A stretch of 64,000 nt of DNA, from positions 62,001 through 126,000 of the forward strand of contig CAJQUW010007812.1 in assembly GCA_907163375.1 (NCBI GenBank). The letters run 5' to 3'. A program made the translations under genes and the position numbers. This document shows positions 49,247 through 61,385 of the stretch, piece by piece. The stretch's first letter is position 1. Each line of letters begins with the position of its first letter. The notes below the pieces were generated by a model. It searched no databases, had not been told where the DNA came from, and worked only from the letters and a program-made list of their open reading frames with translations. The stretch comes from Prostheceraeus crozeri (taxonomy: Eukaryota; Platyhelminthes; Polycladida; Euryleptidae).

Positions 49247-50578
49247 CCGGGTGTTTCAAAAGTTTTAGTACAAGAACTTTACTAATATTTTATGAGTTTT
49301 ATCGGTGTTGAATCAACTTTATAGTACAAATTCAAACATACTAGCACATTGCTCGAAAACATTTCCTCGTGATTCACGACACAGATGCACTCTCTTCTCA
49401 AAATCTCTCATGGTGTCTCGATACATTAGCAAAGGAATTCCGTGAATTTTGTCTTCAATTGCAGATCTTAGGGACTGAAGATTTTCGTAGCGTCTATTGT
49501 TGGCAAACACTAAAGTCAACTTGGTGTCAAGAATTTCTCTCACTTTCACTGCGTAATGTGAAGAAGCGCCATCTTGCTGATAATGTGAACTTATGTTTCG
49601 GGAGAAGTAAGGGACAACATGTTCAGTCAAAATCACACAGTATCTATCCCCAGTCATTGTTTGTTCCGAAATAGCCAAACCAATTAGCCCATTCCATCCT
49701 ATTGCTGCCCATACAGTAAGGTACTGAGTAGCATGGGTCTTACTCTACAATTTCCAATGAGGATTTTCAGCTGCTCAATAATGAATATTGTGTTTGTTGA
49801 TGCTTCTCGACGACAGATAAAAATTGCACTCATCAGAGAAGACAATTTTTCTTGACCATGAAGGATCTCCGTGAAATCGGTCAATCATTATTTCGCAGAA
49901 TTGTAGGCGCCTGTCCTCATCCCCATCAAAGAGCAATTGGCAACAGCTGGCCTAATAGGGCTTCATTACAGATTTATTTAGGCAACAAAACACACTAGAT
50001 GGAGAGATGTCATTGTCACGAGCAATTTGGCGTATCGATGATTGTGGATTTTCATTCACTTCTTCTTGAGCGAGTTCAAGTGAATCATCACTGGATGCCG
50101 TTACAGGACGCCCTGATCTTGGTCTGTCTTTCGATAACGAACCGGTTTCCAACAGTTTCAATTTCCAATAACTAATCTGTGATCTTGATGGAGGATTTCG
50201 TCCGTACTTCTCTTCAAACTTTCGCTGACTTTCGCCTGAATTTTCGTAGGCGAGAGCCCAGGCACAGCACATGACTTGCTCTTCAAGCGAATACATTGTG
50301 AATGATTTCACGATGATAATTGCATCGTCAACTTTCATTAACAAAATTCAAAATCATCGTTGATTCGGCTGCTGTGTTGTAGTATTGAATCGATCATAGA
50401 CATCTTATTCAACAATTCAAGAATTTCAAACTATATGAATAGCTATCGAACATCTCATCCTCCACAGTCATGTAGATTGACTGAATAGTTTAGGCTACCT
50501 TTTTTACTTGATTCAACACCGATTAAACTCATACAATATTAGTAAAAATTCTTGTACTAAAACTTTTGAAACACCCGG
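49247..50578 (-). mobile_element. Tc1/mariner-like element inside the Penelope-like element
   Basis: 1,332 bp with inverted ends starting CCGGGTGTTTCAAAAG that match over about 70 bp with few differences, flanked by TA at 49245-49246 and 50579-50580. TA duplication and element size are typical of the superfamily. The ends' similarity suggests a fairly recent arrival. Confidence 0.9.
49319..50344 (-). pseudogene. Tc1/mariner-like transposase, broken
   Basis: Leftward. The N-terminal DNA-binding part (50344-49952) has MYSLEEQVMCCAWALAYENS, then RKFEEKYGRNPPSRSQISYW and RPRSGRPVTASSDD, a helix-turn-helix and a GRP hinge. The catalytic part has VFSDECNFYLSS (first Asp), then SHYQQDGASSHYAVKVREIL (second Asp). 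The family's usual next stretch, with 'W-I-G-R...RSPDLTPLDF' carrying the third acidic residue, is missing: the sequence goes directly from LVFANNRR to YENLQSLRSAIEDKI. Frame changes also separate the parts, so it cannot be active. Confidence 0.75.
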
Positions 50579-52033
50579 TATTTAACTAATTGAGAGCAAA
50601 TGTTAGTCACAATTATTACTATATTTCTTACTATTAAGATACTTGGCTGACCGTTTGCCATAATCGTTGGCAATTTTAATAGCTTTATTCAATAATTTAT
50701 TGCATTTATCGCTTATAGTAGTCTTTGTAACCATTTTCTTTGAGCATCACAGAGAAAGTTGTTAAACTGTCTCGAGGTGTGGATTCATCGTTGCAGCGTT
50801 TTTCTACACTTGCCATCCTATTTGTAATAAAGTTAGTCTTTACATGCGTCGAAACGAAGGAATCTTTTCTTAGAGTGATATTAGAATGACCAGTTTTATG
50901 GTGCCAAGAATATTTGATTTGTTTGTCTATAATTTTTATTTTTAGATCTAGGAACGGTAGCCATTCCTCAGCCAGATGTACTTCTATAGTAAATTCTATG
51001 TTTTAATTAATCGAATTGAAAATCTCTAACACATATTCAAATAAAGATTCGCTAGATTCTATAGGACCAAATATGACATCATCTATCTATCGGTTGTATA
51101 TTAATTAGGAAAAGCCGAGTTTATTTAAAGAATTAGTTTCTATACGACTCATAAAAATAACTCCGAACACTGGTGCAAAGTGATCACCCATGGAAACTCT
51201 ACTGCTCATAGACTTTATCATCGTATTTAATTTCATAGTTGTAACAGACAAATTTCAACATTTTTTCTATACTATCAATTGTGATACCAAAACAGTCAAT
51301 ATTACTCCAACATTCTTTAAAACTCTCCATAGTACTGTATTCCTAAATCGAGAGGAATGCTGGGATAAATTTTGACGACATCCAATGATAGAAAAGCGAG
51401 ATTGTTTTTGTCAAGGACTTCTACATCATTAATCTCATTTATTAAAGATTCTATATTTGTTAAATGATATTTAATGTGAGGAAGAAGACTGGTTAAAACG
51501 CTAAAAACTATCCATATAACTTTTTCGTTTGGAATGTTCCGGACAGAGGCAATCGGGCGAACCAGATATCATTATCATTATCATTTCTTATCATCTTTAA
51601 TAAAGGAAAAGAAATTAGCTGGACTTCCACCAATAGCTATTAATTGCTTAGTTTGAGATTCTAGACGAGAATTACGCGTACAAGTTTTAATCAAGGCATT
51701 TGCCCTTTTTTCGATTGCATCACTGCAACTTTTATTTGGTGGCAATTACGTGTTTATGTTCTTCAACACTTGTTCTTTCTTTTGGTTATGATTATCAGCA
51801 TTACAGACTACGAACCTATTAGTTTTATCTGAACTAAGGCACTTAAGTTCTTTATCGTCAACAAGCTCTATTGTAAGTTTACATGGATTGTTGGTTTTGC
51901 GATAGTTTTGGGATTTCTTTAACTTTCTGGTTTCACTCTCCAGTATAGTTTTTACTTCGCTACCGATGCGGCTAATTCTGCTTTCTAGATCTTCGCTCAT
52001 TTTTAGGATGGAGATAAGAATTATTTTCATCAA

Positions 52034-52900
52034 AAGGCACCTTAATTATATTGTCACTAGCACTGGCACTTTCGCTAGAAAATGTATGCTTCCACCGCAT
52101 GGTACAAACTAAGTTATCGAAATTTGAAAGAAACTTTATTCCAATAGTTCCTGTTAATAGTGTGTGACCACTGGTACTTAGGACCTTCGTCTAATAAATC
52201 ACAGACCACTTCAGGGACCCTCAAGTAGGTTTCATCAGCTAACTTCTATACATTAGGTGTATACGTATTCGTGTGGAGGTGTTATGTTCCATCCATCCGA
52301 ACATTCTAACATGAACAGTGCAGTCGCCGCTTTTCATTTTAAGGAAGTTCAAGCATTATGTGGTTCCAAACTTGAGATGATATATTCTCAGCCATGCAAA
52401 CTCTTCTCCGGTGCTCATCTCCAGAATCCGTTCACCTGCCATAACATCTTGAGAAAACACCGTATTGGTGAAGAAGTGTTCAAATTTTCAAATGATCAAC
52501 ATAATGTGTTGAAACACAAAGGCCTAATCCTAAAAAACGATGGAAGACAATCAGTATTAGACAATTCCAAAAAATCACCGCAGCCAGAGAGAGCATGCTT
52601 TGATTTGAAAACTTTTGTACAGTTATATACTCTAATCTGATCATAATTTTTTTATTTTAAGCTGTTTTCATTTTATCTGTACTACAATGTTGGTGTGTCA
52701 CATAATCCTCTGTCTGCATGATTCTCGCTTTGGCTTAAAATCCATATTTTTCTGCTATCACCACTATCTTTATATGAACGGAATAATAAAAATTTATGAC
52801 GTTTTATCCTCACGCACGATTTCCAACTTATGAAACTTCTTTAATTTATTCAATGCAGGTACCAGAAGATATTTTGCTCCAATCTTCCGTTTAAGTTTCT
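52034..52900. other. no gene recognised; one 127-codon open frame
   Basis: A plus-strand frame at 52257-52640 (MYTYSCGGVMFHPSEHSNMN onward, ending FVQLYTLI) has no motif I know. It may be a chance frame or a remnant of the Penelope-like element's 5' region. Nothing else is seen. Confidence 0.3.
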
Positions 52901-52959
52901 GCGTTGGATTATAAGTTTTCTTCAATGCCGAACACAACAGGTGATAGTTGAATGAGCTA

Positions 52960-53760
52960 TCAGCAATTTAATGCCAATATGCTCTGGTGTTCCACAAAGT
53001 TCTAAACTTGCTCCTTACATCTTTTTTATTTAAACGGGTTCCCTTGAATACTACTTGGAATCATCTCGCATATTTATATACGCGGACGATGTGGGCATTA
53101 TCCTTCAAGTTTCGAAGACTGAAGACAAAAACGAGGAAATAGTAGCAGAATTTGAGAATGTAGAAAATTGGTGTTTTCTGAATGGACTAAAAATAAATAA
53201 TAAAAAAACAAGGCTGATTTTTTTCAAAAAGTCCAAATCCCTACAAGTACGAACTTGATTCTGGATGTCAGAGCTTGGTTGTAACTGAACATGAGATCTT
53301 GGGAGTTTTTTTCAAGGCATTTTTTTGCAAGGCATCATCTAGAAACATTTGCATTCTCAAACAATTCAAACATTGTGGCGTAGGCGAAGAAAATTAGAAA
53401 AGACTATATTGCTCCATTATTCGCAGCATTATGGAATACATCACTCCAATTTTTGTTGGTGCTTCGAAGACAAATGCAAGGAAACTTGATCGTGTGCAAA
53501 GTAGATGTCGTCGGATCATATGCAATTTCGAATTTAAATGTAGCAAGTATGTTGCTCTCCTTATCCGAACGTCGTGAAAGCGCTTCTCTGAAGTTACTGA
53601 AATTCTTGCAACCGAATTATTTGCTTCATTGACTGATGCCGAAGTACTTACCTTACAATAGACGACTCTTGGTGCCTTTATCCAAATCAGAACGCCGAGC
53701 AAGGGCATTTATTCCGTGCTGTTCGAGATTGTTTAACGCGTTATAACCGTCTTCAACTGA
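52960..53760 (+). pseudogene. non-LTR retrotransposon (LINE) reverse transcriptase remnant
   Basis: Plus strand: SGVPQSSKLAPYIFFI, then after a stop SSRIFIYADDVGII, then NWCFLNGLKINNKKTRLIFF, the B, C and D blocks of a LINE reverse transcriptase. Further on, in changing frames, it continues with CRRIICNFEF-like and other thumb-region remnants. Many stops and frame changes occur, no 5' part and no tail were found, so it is an old truncated copy. The clade was not determined. Confidence 0.75.
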
Positions 53761-54209
53761 CAGACGTAATGTACATGTTTACCTTAATCGTTGACTTTAA
53801 TTTGAATTTTCATTTGAAGATTTGTACCTAACGATTATTATTCAATACATATATAGTATTTGTCCAGCAAGTTAAGCATGCTTACATGCATCTATTTTGT
53901 TTTGCCTGCCATCTCATTGAGTGTTATCTGAAATGATAACAATTAGGGTGTACAATCCCGGATTCTTCAAATATTTCCGAGATTCAAATTCGGGGATTGA
54001 CTTCGTCTTCTATCATCTTCAACGAATTGTTCGCTAAATGAGCCCTCCTCCATGGAATCCGTCGTGCGGAAGGAATTTGATCGTTTCCTTTGAGGTAAGT
54101 TCTTGTCATTTGTGGCTGGATGGCTTCATTCTGTGCCACCAACTAGTGTGGAGTGCCTTCAACGTCCCTGGAACCCTTGCTTCCATAAGAAATCGCATCA
54201 GCGATCGCA
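53761..54209. other. no gene recognised
   Basis: Host-like DNA without coding support. Confidence 0.35.
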
Positions 54210-54217
54210 CCTTGAAT

Positions 54218-54944
54218 CAGGGATGCGGAGTCGGAGTCGGAGTCCTATCATTCTTGCTGGAGTCGGAGTCCTATCAAGTGATGGGACTCCGGACTCCGGC
54301 CTAAAACTAGGCCCAAAGTATAAAACAAGCAAATTATTCATCCTCGTGCATATAGCTGTCACTGTTTTGATGTGAACTTTCTCCGTCAAACAAAAGTACA
54401 GAGCCAGTGCTGCATGTAAAGCTTGTAATAGTTGAGGGAATGAACCGTGATACTGAAATAAGGATTGTCTTTTCACTCGGCGATTTAACAGGGAAGACAA
54501 ACCTTCCTAGCCTCGATCACACCTACGCACCAAAGGTCACATCAGAGACAAAAATAAAATACTACTTTGTTTGAGAACATTATCTATTAACCAAACGTTA
54601 ATCTTGTGTGATGGCTCCTGCAAGGCCCATATTAAAATAGTAAGTGTACTAATATTTTTTGGAGAAGGATGGGGATTTTCCTGCCTGGTGGAGAAAAATC
54701 ATGCGAAGCACACATCAGGGAGGACCCGAGTCGCATGCATTCAACTTGTAGCGACATTTGATAAACTTTCATCGAAAATGATTGATAATTGATGTAGCAA
54801 TGATCACTAAAGATAGGTTCAGGTAAGTCTATAATGATGTATGATGTAGGTTACCAGTTTTTTTAAAAAAAAATAGGCTATGTATACTTGTCACTCATAG
54901 TCGGAGTTGGAGGCCTATCAAAATGATAGGACTCCGCATCCCTG
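54218..54944. mobile_element. hAT-type MITE
   Basis: 727 bp. The ends are CAGGGATGCGGAGTC on the left and GACTCCGCATCCCTG on the right, flanked by a perfect 8-bp duplication CCTTGAAT (54210-54217 and 54945-54952). GGAGTCGGAGTC tandem words stand next to the left end. No transposase is encoded. The perfect duplication argues for recent movement by a hAT transposase acting from elsewhere. Confidence 0.92.
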
Positions 54945-54952
54945 CCTTGAAT

Positions 54953-55301
54953 GACAGGTGCATTTTGAAATGATATTTCTCATGCAAGTATAACTTCGTA
55001 GAGTTTCGGTTGATTAACCTACTAGTTTGTTATTCTTCAAATCACCTCACTTGATCATGTAATCAGTGCTTAAATTAAATGAACAAGAAAATTTTGTGCG
55101 AGTAAAGTTTAACTTTTCAAGAAATGTCTCATCTCGCAAAACGTGTCCGCACCTTACATGAGGTGCTTCATTACAAATAATGATTTAATTTCTTGATTTC
55201 AGTCACATTCGTAATCACAAATAAGGATTTGCAATTGCAGTTGATTATTAGTTTTTTTATTGCCATTTGGAGTCGGTAAACCTATTTAATTATTATGAAC
55301 G
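54953..55301. other. no gene recognised
   Basis: AT-rich spacer between two MITEs. Confidence 0.4.
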
Positions 55302-55305
55302 TACA

Positions 55306-56139
55306 CACTGTAAACCGTAGACCGACAATTATCCTACAAAATCACTGACAAAATCAACCGACGATTGTCACCTCCAATATCCTGCGATATCCGACGAATT
55401 TGTAGGTTCTCCATCGACGGAATTCTGCAGGTTTTTGTCAGTTATCATTTTATTTATGTTATTTATATTGTCATTTGCTTAATAGTTTGTGAAGATTGAT
55501 GTCCGATATTCTATAGGATGCCTTTGCTCAATTTTATGCAATATTGGAATTATCATGTAAGAATATTGAAAATTCGTTTTTTTTGCGAAATATACTGCTC
55601 CAATTGATAGGAGATCATGTAAAAATACAAATTTACTGCAGGCATACAAAACAATTGATGATAACAATAATCTCAAAATGAATGGAATTGATTTGAAAAT
55701 CAAAAATAAGGTTGCCAACTTGGTTTTAAACAATCATAGTGTTTAATACATACAATACAATCATGGCTTTAAACAATCAATCAATGTTGGACTCGGATGA
55801 TAAATTAATTCCCGAGAAGCTAGAGACATTTTCAATCACAGTTCTGTAAGGTTATCACATAATTTGTAATTCAACAAAACTGTTAGATTAGTGATTGCTT
55901 GACTTTTGGGTAATCTGTATTATTGTGTGGCAAAACCATAATTATTTTGACATAATTTAATTAATTACCTACATTTTTGATATAATTTTAGCCATATTTC
56001 ATTGCTATTCATTTTGTCGCTTTTTGTCAGTTCTTGTAGGATGATTCAGTGGCGATCATCCTACAACAACTAACAATGACCGACAAGATAGATTTTGTAG
56101 GATGAATGTCTGTCAATTGTCAGTCAACGGTTTACAGTG
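55306..56139. mobile_element. Chapaev-like MITE
   Basis: 834 bp with ends CACTGTAAACCG on the left and CGGTTTACAGTG on the right, and a perfect 4-bp duplication TACA (55302-55305 and 56140-56143). CAC...GTG termini with 4 bp fit Chapaev better than CACTA, which usually gives 2-3 bp. Internal words ATCCTACAA and GACAA-TT recur in both arms. There is no coding capacity. Confidence 0.8.
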
Positions 56140-56394
56140 TACAAAGACAAAATCGTAGAAAGAAACCGCAATCTGTATGAATCTATGAACCTGATAGTGT
56201 CTTCTCAATCCCCGCATTGTACACCCCAATAATAATGGCAACTGCTTCCAGATGAAGCGGCCTGGAAGCAGCTGCCATTGTTCTAAAAACAAACAATTGG
56301 AAGTTTACGTCATAAGGCGTGCAGAGTACAGTGTACATGCTCCTGACAGTCCTGATAACTGTGCGCTTCACTTATCCTGGTGATATTCACGCCG

Positions 56395-56430
56395 TGTTAG
56401 CAGTTTGAGGACTGGGTTCGAATCCCAGTT
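56395..56430 (+). repeat. tRNA-like T-arm and B box, possible SINE head or tRNA remnant
   Basis: GGTTCGAATCC (56408-56418) is a perfect RNA polymerase III B box. The surrounding CTGGG-TTCGAAT-CCCAG forms an ideal tRNA T-arm. I could not find a matching acceptor stem or a clear A box, so it is not called a functional tRNA. A tRNA-derived SINE is possible. Confidence 0.4.
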
Positions 56431-56769
56431 GGCAAGCCGTTTTTCATGGCTGCGCCAGGAGCAAGGCGCAAAGAAGTATTGTTTCGACCTCGTGAAAGCC
56501 AGAGGCATTGAGTTGTGTAATTTGAAGTGATAATGCCATTTCTTAGGACCCACCCATCGTCATGACCAATTCCACTATTGTCTATCACGCCATTATCATA
56601 ACATTGCAGAAGGGACGCGTCATAGACCCTGACGCCATAGAGTAAATATACAGGCAGAGGGTCGACTCAAAAAATGTCAGCATAGTGAAAAGAAAGTTCG
56701 TGTATCAAATGATTCAATTTTTTTGTGCAGATCATGTTCCTGCGGTCTAAAAGATATTTGATCAATTTC

Positions 56770-57070
56770 AAAGAGCTAAGCATTTGCAAATTATTCCTGT
56801 GTTTATATACCAGCGATTTGGTGCTTCTATATAAGCGGTATGAAGCTCATTGGATATCGAAGGAATGAAAATTTACCAGTGAGAATCTTAATTAAACGGA
56901 AATTAAGCTGATTATCAAGCAAATTTCCTGAACTACATTATAATGCAAGTCTTCGTAGAAAGGTTGAGATTTTATCGTGCTTCTTGGCTGAGATTTCATG
57001 TTTTAATTCAATTTTTACCGGCATTATTTGATGTTTCACCAAATTTATGATTCATTTTTTATTGATTGCT
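56770..57070 (+). repeat. dispersed repeat, inverse of 2625-2935
   Basis: See 2625. Matches over about 300 bp in opposite orientation, including TATAATGCAAGTCTTC and GGAAATTAAGCTGATTATCA. Confidence 0.7.
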
Positions 57071-58536
57071 TCATGATTTGTACTTAAATTTTATTACGTA
57101 ATATCTCCCATTAGTGATTTGACAGAAATGTCAGATTGCAGTCATGCCCCATCTAGATGCGACTAGATGTGGCCCACATGTAGTTAAAATTATAAGCACC
57201 TGACTAAAGTTAGGGCGCTTCCTGGCGATTATGCCCCTTTTTCAACATAGTAACTGCATCTAGACAAAGTAGGCTATGTCATATTGCCTTTTGGTATGCA
57301 ATAGATATTTTTCGACAATAGTCGAATAGATGATAGGTATATTGTCATTATTTTGAGCACAGAGATATAGAGAGTCGTCTGCATTTAAGCTTATCAAGCT
57401 GATTACAGCGTGTAGGCAAAGCTGATAAGTGTTTCCTTTGCCTTTTAATCAATAATGCTATCGGTATGACATATTTATGGAATACATGTGATATATTAAT
57501 GCTCTTTCATTCCCAGTCAATTTGAACTACTGAAATATGAATTAATTTTCACCAGTATGTGAAAAGATATGGATAGGCCTCTTTTAAAGCTAAAGCAACA
57601 TATAGCAAGTCGTGGAAAACTAGAATTAATGAAGCATCAAGCCAACAGTTTTCGAAACAAAAACTGTAAATTGTCAATATTATGCTGCAAACTGTCATGG
57701 ATTGATTTGTTGACCACTAATCGAGACGAATTGTATAGCAATCCGAATACAATCCCATTATTTTTACATCTCTGTTATTTGTAAGTTTAATCCTATAAAA
57801 TTTTCATCTACATTAATTTTGATACCTGTAAATCCATTAAAAAGTGATCCACACAGGGAGATTTGACGGGATTCGGGATCCCAATAAATTTTGACCGGGA
57901 CAGAGATCTCTAGCAATCATTGATGCAAGGGGATTTCATATTTGCAAACATTTGTCTTAAATATGATTTCTTCTAATTTTACTTTATGTGTTACGTACCT
58001 TATTCCCTAACTTAATGCTTCTGTTTGATTTGTCATGCGACATGTATACTGTAGATACTTGGTTCAGTCAATAGATAATGTCATATTCAAGTTTGCTATG
58101 TCAGATCTGTATTCCCACACTCTGTCAGACTATGAGACTACAATTATCATTCGTGTGCACAAAACTCTAAAGAACAGGCGAAGCGCCGTAAAACTGTGAT
58201 TTTCAAGGGTGGCGCACGTAAACCGCCGGATTTTAAACTTTTATTACTCCTCAAATATTCATCCGATCGTCATGAAATTTCGACTCATACTAGTTTGGAT
58301 TATAAGATTTATGATGATTATACCTGTTTTACTGAGAATTGTCAGAAAATTCTGATTCTGTTGACCGAATGACATGTACTCATTTTGTTGACATTGAAAA
58401 TCTAGATCAAGTTAATTAACTTAATATGAATCGTATTCTGCACAACGAATTGTGAATATTGTTCAGTTACTTCCATGTCATATAAAATACCATTCGACGA
58501 TTAAATCACTATCTGAAAAGAATCGAACATAGAAGA
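57071..58536. other. no gene recognised; includes 5' flank of the mariner-like gene
   Basis: No coding support from 57.1 to 58.1 kb. From about 58170, GGCGAAGCGCCGTAAAAC and GGCGCACGTAAACCGCC look like the beginning of the following Tc1/mariner element. No matching right end was identified. Confidence 0.35.
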
Positions 58537-59457
58537 ATGTATGATTATTCGCTTGCAGAACGAGCAAAATGCGCGGCTTGGTACGAATGGCTCAAGAGTC
58601 CAGTGGAGGTACAAAGGCTTTATCATTCAGAGTATGGCAAGAACGCGAGAGCACCGGATGCCTGTACCATAAAGCGGTGGCACACAAACCTGTTGACCAG
58701 TGGTAGTGTGGTGACTGTCAAGCGGGACCGTTCATCTTCTGAACGAACGGAGCATAATGTGGAACGAGTTGTGCAGCACTTCGAGGGGGACCCAAACACA
58801 TCTACCCGTCGTGCATCTAATGCTCATCAAGTGAGTCGCCGCACTATCCAGCGCATCCTCCATGACTATGGATGGCATCCGTACAAGGTCCAGGTGGTGC
58901 AGCGATTACACGAAGAAGATCTGGAAAACCGAATTGAGTTCGCAGAACAGGAGCTACAGCGCATCCAAGCCAACCCGAGCCATTTAGTGGAACTAACTTG
59001 GTCCGATGAGGCTCACCTCCATCTGGATGGTGGTGTGAATCGCCACAATTGTCGTTATTGGGCCAAACAGAACCCTCACTGGATCAAGCAAGAGTCTATG
59101 CATTCGCCACGCACCACCGTCTGGGCGGCAATCAGCCAATCAGGTATCTACGGACCGTTCTTCTTCGACAACTCCGTCAACGAGGATCGGTATCTCAAGA
59201 TGCTACAGGAGGAATTTTGGCCAGCGCAGCAGTCGGACAGAAGATGCAGGAGCATCATATTCATGCAGGATGATGCACCTCCACACTGGGGACTTCCTGT
59301 ACGTGAGTGGTTGAACAAGAAGATGTCTAACAGATGGATTTTACATGTTGAGATACATTGTTGGTATGTCAATTTTACCGAAGATAAACGCTGCTTGAAA
59401 ATCTACGAGTATCATAAGCTATCTATTCTCCTGGCCTCCGGCTCGGAGAATAGATAG
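58537..59457 (+). pseudogene. Tc1/mariner-like transposase, 3' part lost
   Basis: The 306-codon frame is intact through most of the family's plan. There is a bipartite helix-turn-helix (AERAKCAAWYEWLKSPVEVQ; CTIKRWHTNLLTSGSV; then VSRRTIQRILHDYGWHPYK). The catalytic region follows with LTWSDEAHLHLDGG (first Asp), YWAKQNPHW, RTTVWAAIS and IIFMQDDAPPHWGLPVREWL (second Asp). After NRWI the family sequence with the third acidic residue is absent and is replaced by unrelated residues running into a large palindrome (59400-59476). The long open frame suggests the loss is recent, but the protein would lack a complete DDE/D triad. Confidence 0.8.
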
Positions 59458-59476
59458 CTTATGATACTCGTAGATT
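59400..59476. repeat. long near-perfect palindrome (hairpin)
   Basis: The arms AATCTACGAGTATCATAAGC... (59400-59431) and its exact inverse (59445-59476), 32 bases each without mismatch, enclose a 13-base loop TGGCCTCCGGCTC. The pairing continues outward imperfectly with GATAAACGCTG and CAGTGTTTATC, to about 59383 and 59490. It lies right where the transposase similarity stops. Confidence 0.92.
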
Positions 59477-59493
59477 CTCAGTGTTTATCTACT

Positions 59494-61299
59494 GAAATCA
59501 GTGCGATATACTATACATATATTTCAAGCGACAAATCTTTCCCTGTCTCTGGTGTTTGTCTTCTTTTCCTTCTCCACATCTTCATAATTTGTTCATACTT
59601 TCAATTTTCATTTTCTAAAGTGGTTTTCGAGTCATCCTAAAACTCCATCGTAATATTTGTTCAGACAGTCAGGTAGAATTTCTGGTAGCTGGCAAGCAGC
59701 TATGTGTTCCTGAATGTCCAAGCTAAATAAATGAAGCAAATTGCAGGAAAGCAAAATTTTCATGAAATTGAGCATTTGTTTAAGAGTATGATTTCGTTCA
59801 ATATTTGCCTTCATAATTGTTGCTAGTCACCATAATACGTCTGGTCAACTTAATCCAATTTTGACACATCGCTGCAAGCGTATCTCCTGGGACATATCTG
59901 CATTTCAAATCTACCAGCGGATAGGCCATAAACTGCCGGGTCGTCTCTCAAGGGATATTTATCAACGGGTGGAGGATTGAAGGATTGACCTATCCATTAA
60001 TACGAAATTGTCGAGAACTAGCTATAAACATGACAATCTGCTTGAGAAAGTAAACCATAACACGCAGAGTTTATTAGATTTTGATTGCTAAATGTCATAT
60101 ACACAGGAGAATGAGGAATGAAGAAGTTCGAATACTTAAATCTCTCTACTTCATCTATGGTGACTGAACTGATTTTCTCAAATCTACTTCACACGCTGAG
60201 AGGCATTATATCGATCCATTCGAAATATTAAGGGCGAACGAGCAAGTGCGTGTAGGTGCAAGAAGCAGAAATTCTTCTACCTTCAAAATTTGAAATTATT
60301 TTTTCTTCAATTATTCATTTTCTAATCATTTTTTGGTTGGAATTTCCCAATTGTGCTGCTTTTCATAGGAATTTTTAATGTTTTCAGTTGCCTTGCGCAC
60401 ACAAATTTCACCTTAGTTTAAGCATTTCCGTGTGCAGTGAATAATAAGAACTAATATTCTTTCCGTTTTCTAAATTATGACAAAAATAGAAAAGTACATT
60501 ATATTACTGCATGTTTTCTTGGCAAAAAATTACCGCAGTCTATTTACTATCAAAAATATTGTCAAAACTAATCTAAGCGTACTTCACTCAGTTTGCCGTG
60601 ACAATATCAGACACTCTAATCATCTAACATATAACCGCTCGATAAGCCTGGCATGCTTTAGTAGGCTTGTGACTTAGTTGGATACAGGGGCCACATAAGG
60701 TCGCAGTACAAAATCTAAAAAATCAAAACCTGTAGCTGTTCTTCAATTTTAAACTCCTTCAGGAGTAGATGCTTGGACGACACCTGAATTTTATTGGGTT
60801 ATTCATGTACGCAGAGTTAATTAAAAGTTTTCAGATTAGGACTTGAGATGCATCCAAGAATGGACTGAAGAGTTTGAATGCTAAACATGACAAGCGCCAA
60901 CTTGAAAAATCGGCGATAGTCCTCATAAATGGTCCGTAGGGATGGATCGATGTTTTGGGATAAATCTCATGTAATGAACCATCATTTATCATGATACAAC
61001 ATTGAACTGTGATTGTATATGTGTAGATTTTCAACATCTTGCACAGTCACGTTCATTGTAAGGTCAAATTATTTATTCCTCATTTCGAAAAGGCTGTTGC
61101 AGATAGCTATGATATATTCTATTTGCTATTTATCCTTTATAGACTAAACTGAATACGTTTTCTTATGACACTTTCCTTTCGCGGCTAACATGCATACCTT
61201 GCTCCTCATAAGCTTATTGCAAATAGGCCTATCATAATGATATAATTATTTTCAGAAAAAGCCTCCTGAATGGTCATCGATGAGAACACCGTGAGTGAA
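59494..61299. other. no gene recognised
   Basis: Host-like AT-rich DNA. Short frames (for example 60477-60677) lack motifs. Confidence 0.4.
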
Positions 61300-61385
61300 A
61301 TATTTTCTTATGAGAGTCTCATGAGACTCATAATAATCTCATGAGACTCTCATCAAAATCATTTCATGAGTTCTCATGAAAAATT
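61300..61385. repeat. cluster of CTCATGAG palindromes
   Basis: CTCATGAG or TCATGAG-like words occur about five times in about 80 bases, including TCTCATGAGACTC twice. This gives a locally self-complementary stretch, probably a decayed simple or foldback repeat. Confidence 0.6.

Larger units (their letters stand above)
49062..52033 (-). mobile_element. Penelope-like retroelement with GIY-YIG endonuclease, interrupted
   Basis: Leftward element in three parts. An N-terminal segment (52033-51746) is charged (RISRIGSEVKTILESETRKL). The reverse transcriptase (about 51740-50581) shows SRVSMGDHFAPVFGVIFMSR and, after a stop, IDDVIFG, the MG-x-x-x-AP and catalytic D-D motifs of Penelope-type RTs. The GIY-YIG endonuclease (49246-49062) has VYKYTCQRCNEFYIGKTAPN and NEHKRAI. 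Fusion of RT to GIY-YIG is diagnostic of Penelope-like elements. Several stops and frame changes show it is old. A Tc1/mariner-like element splits RT from endonuclease. The outer ends were not determined. Confidence 0.75.

Noticed and set aside
52257-52640. A 127-codon open frame as host gene
   Set aside because: No motif, no splice context and transposon remnants on both sides; left as unexplained.
56390-56435. Functional tRNA gene
   Set aside because: Only the T-arm and B box are convincing; no acceptor stem or clear A box was found.
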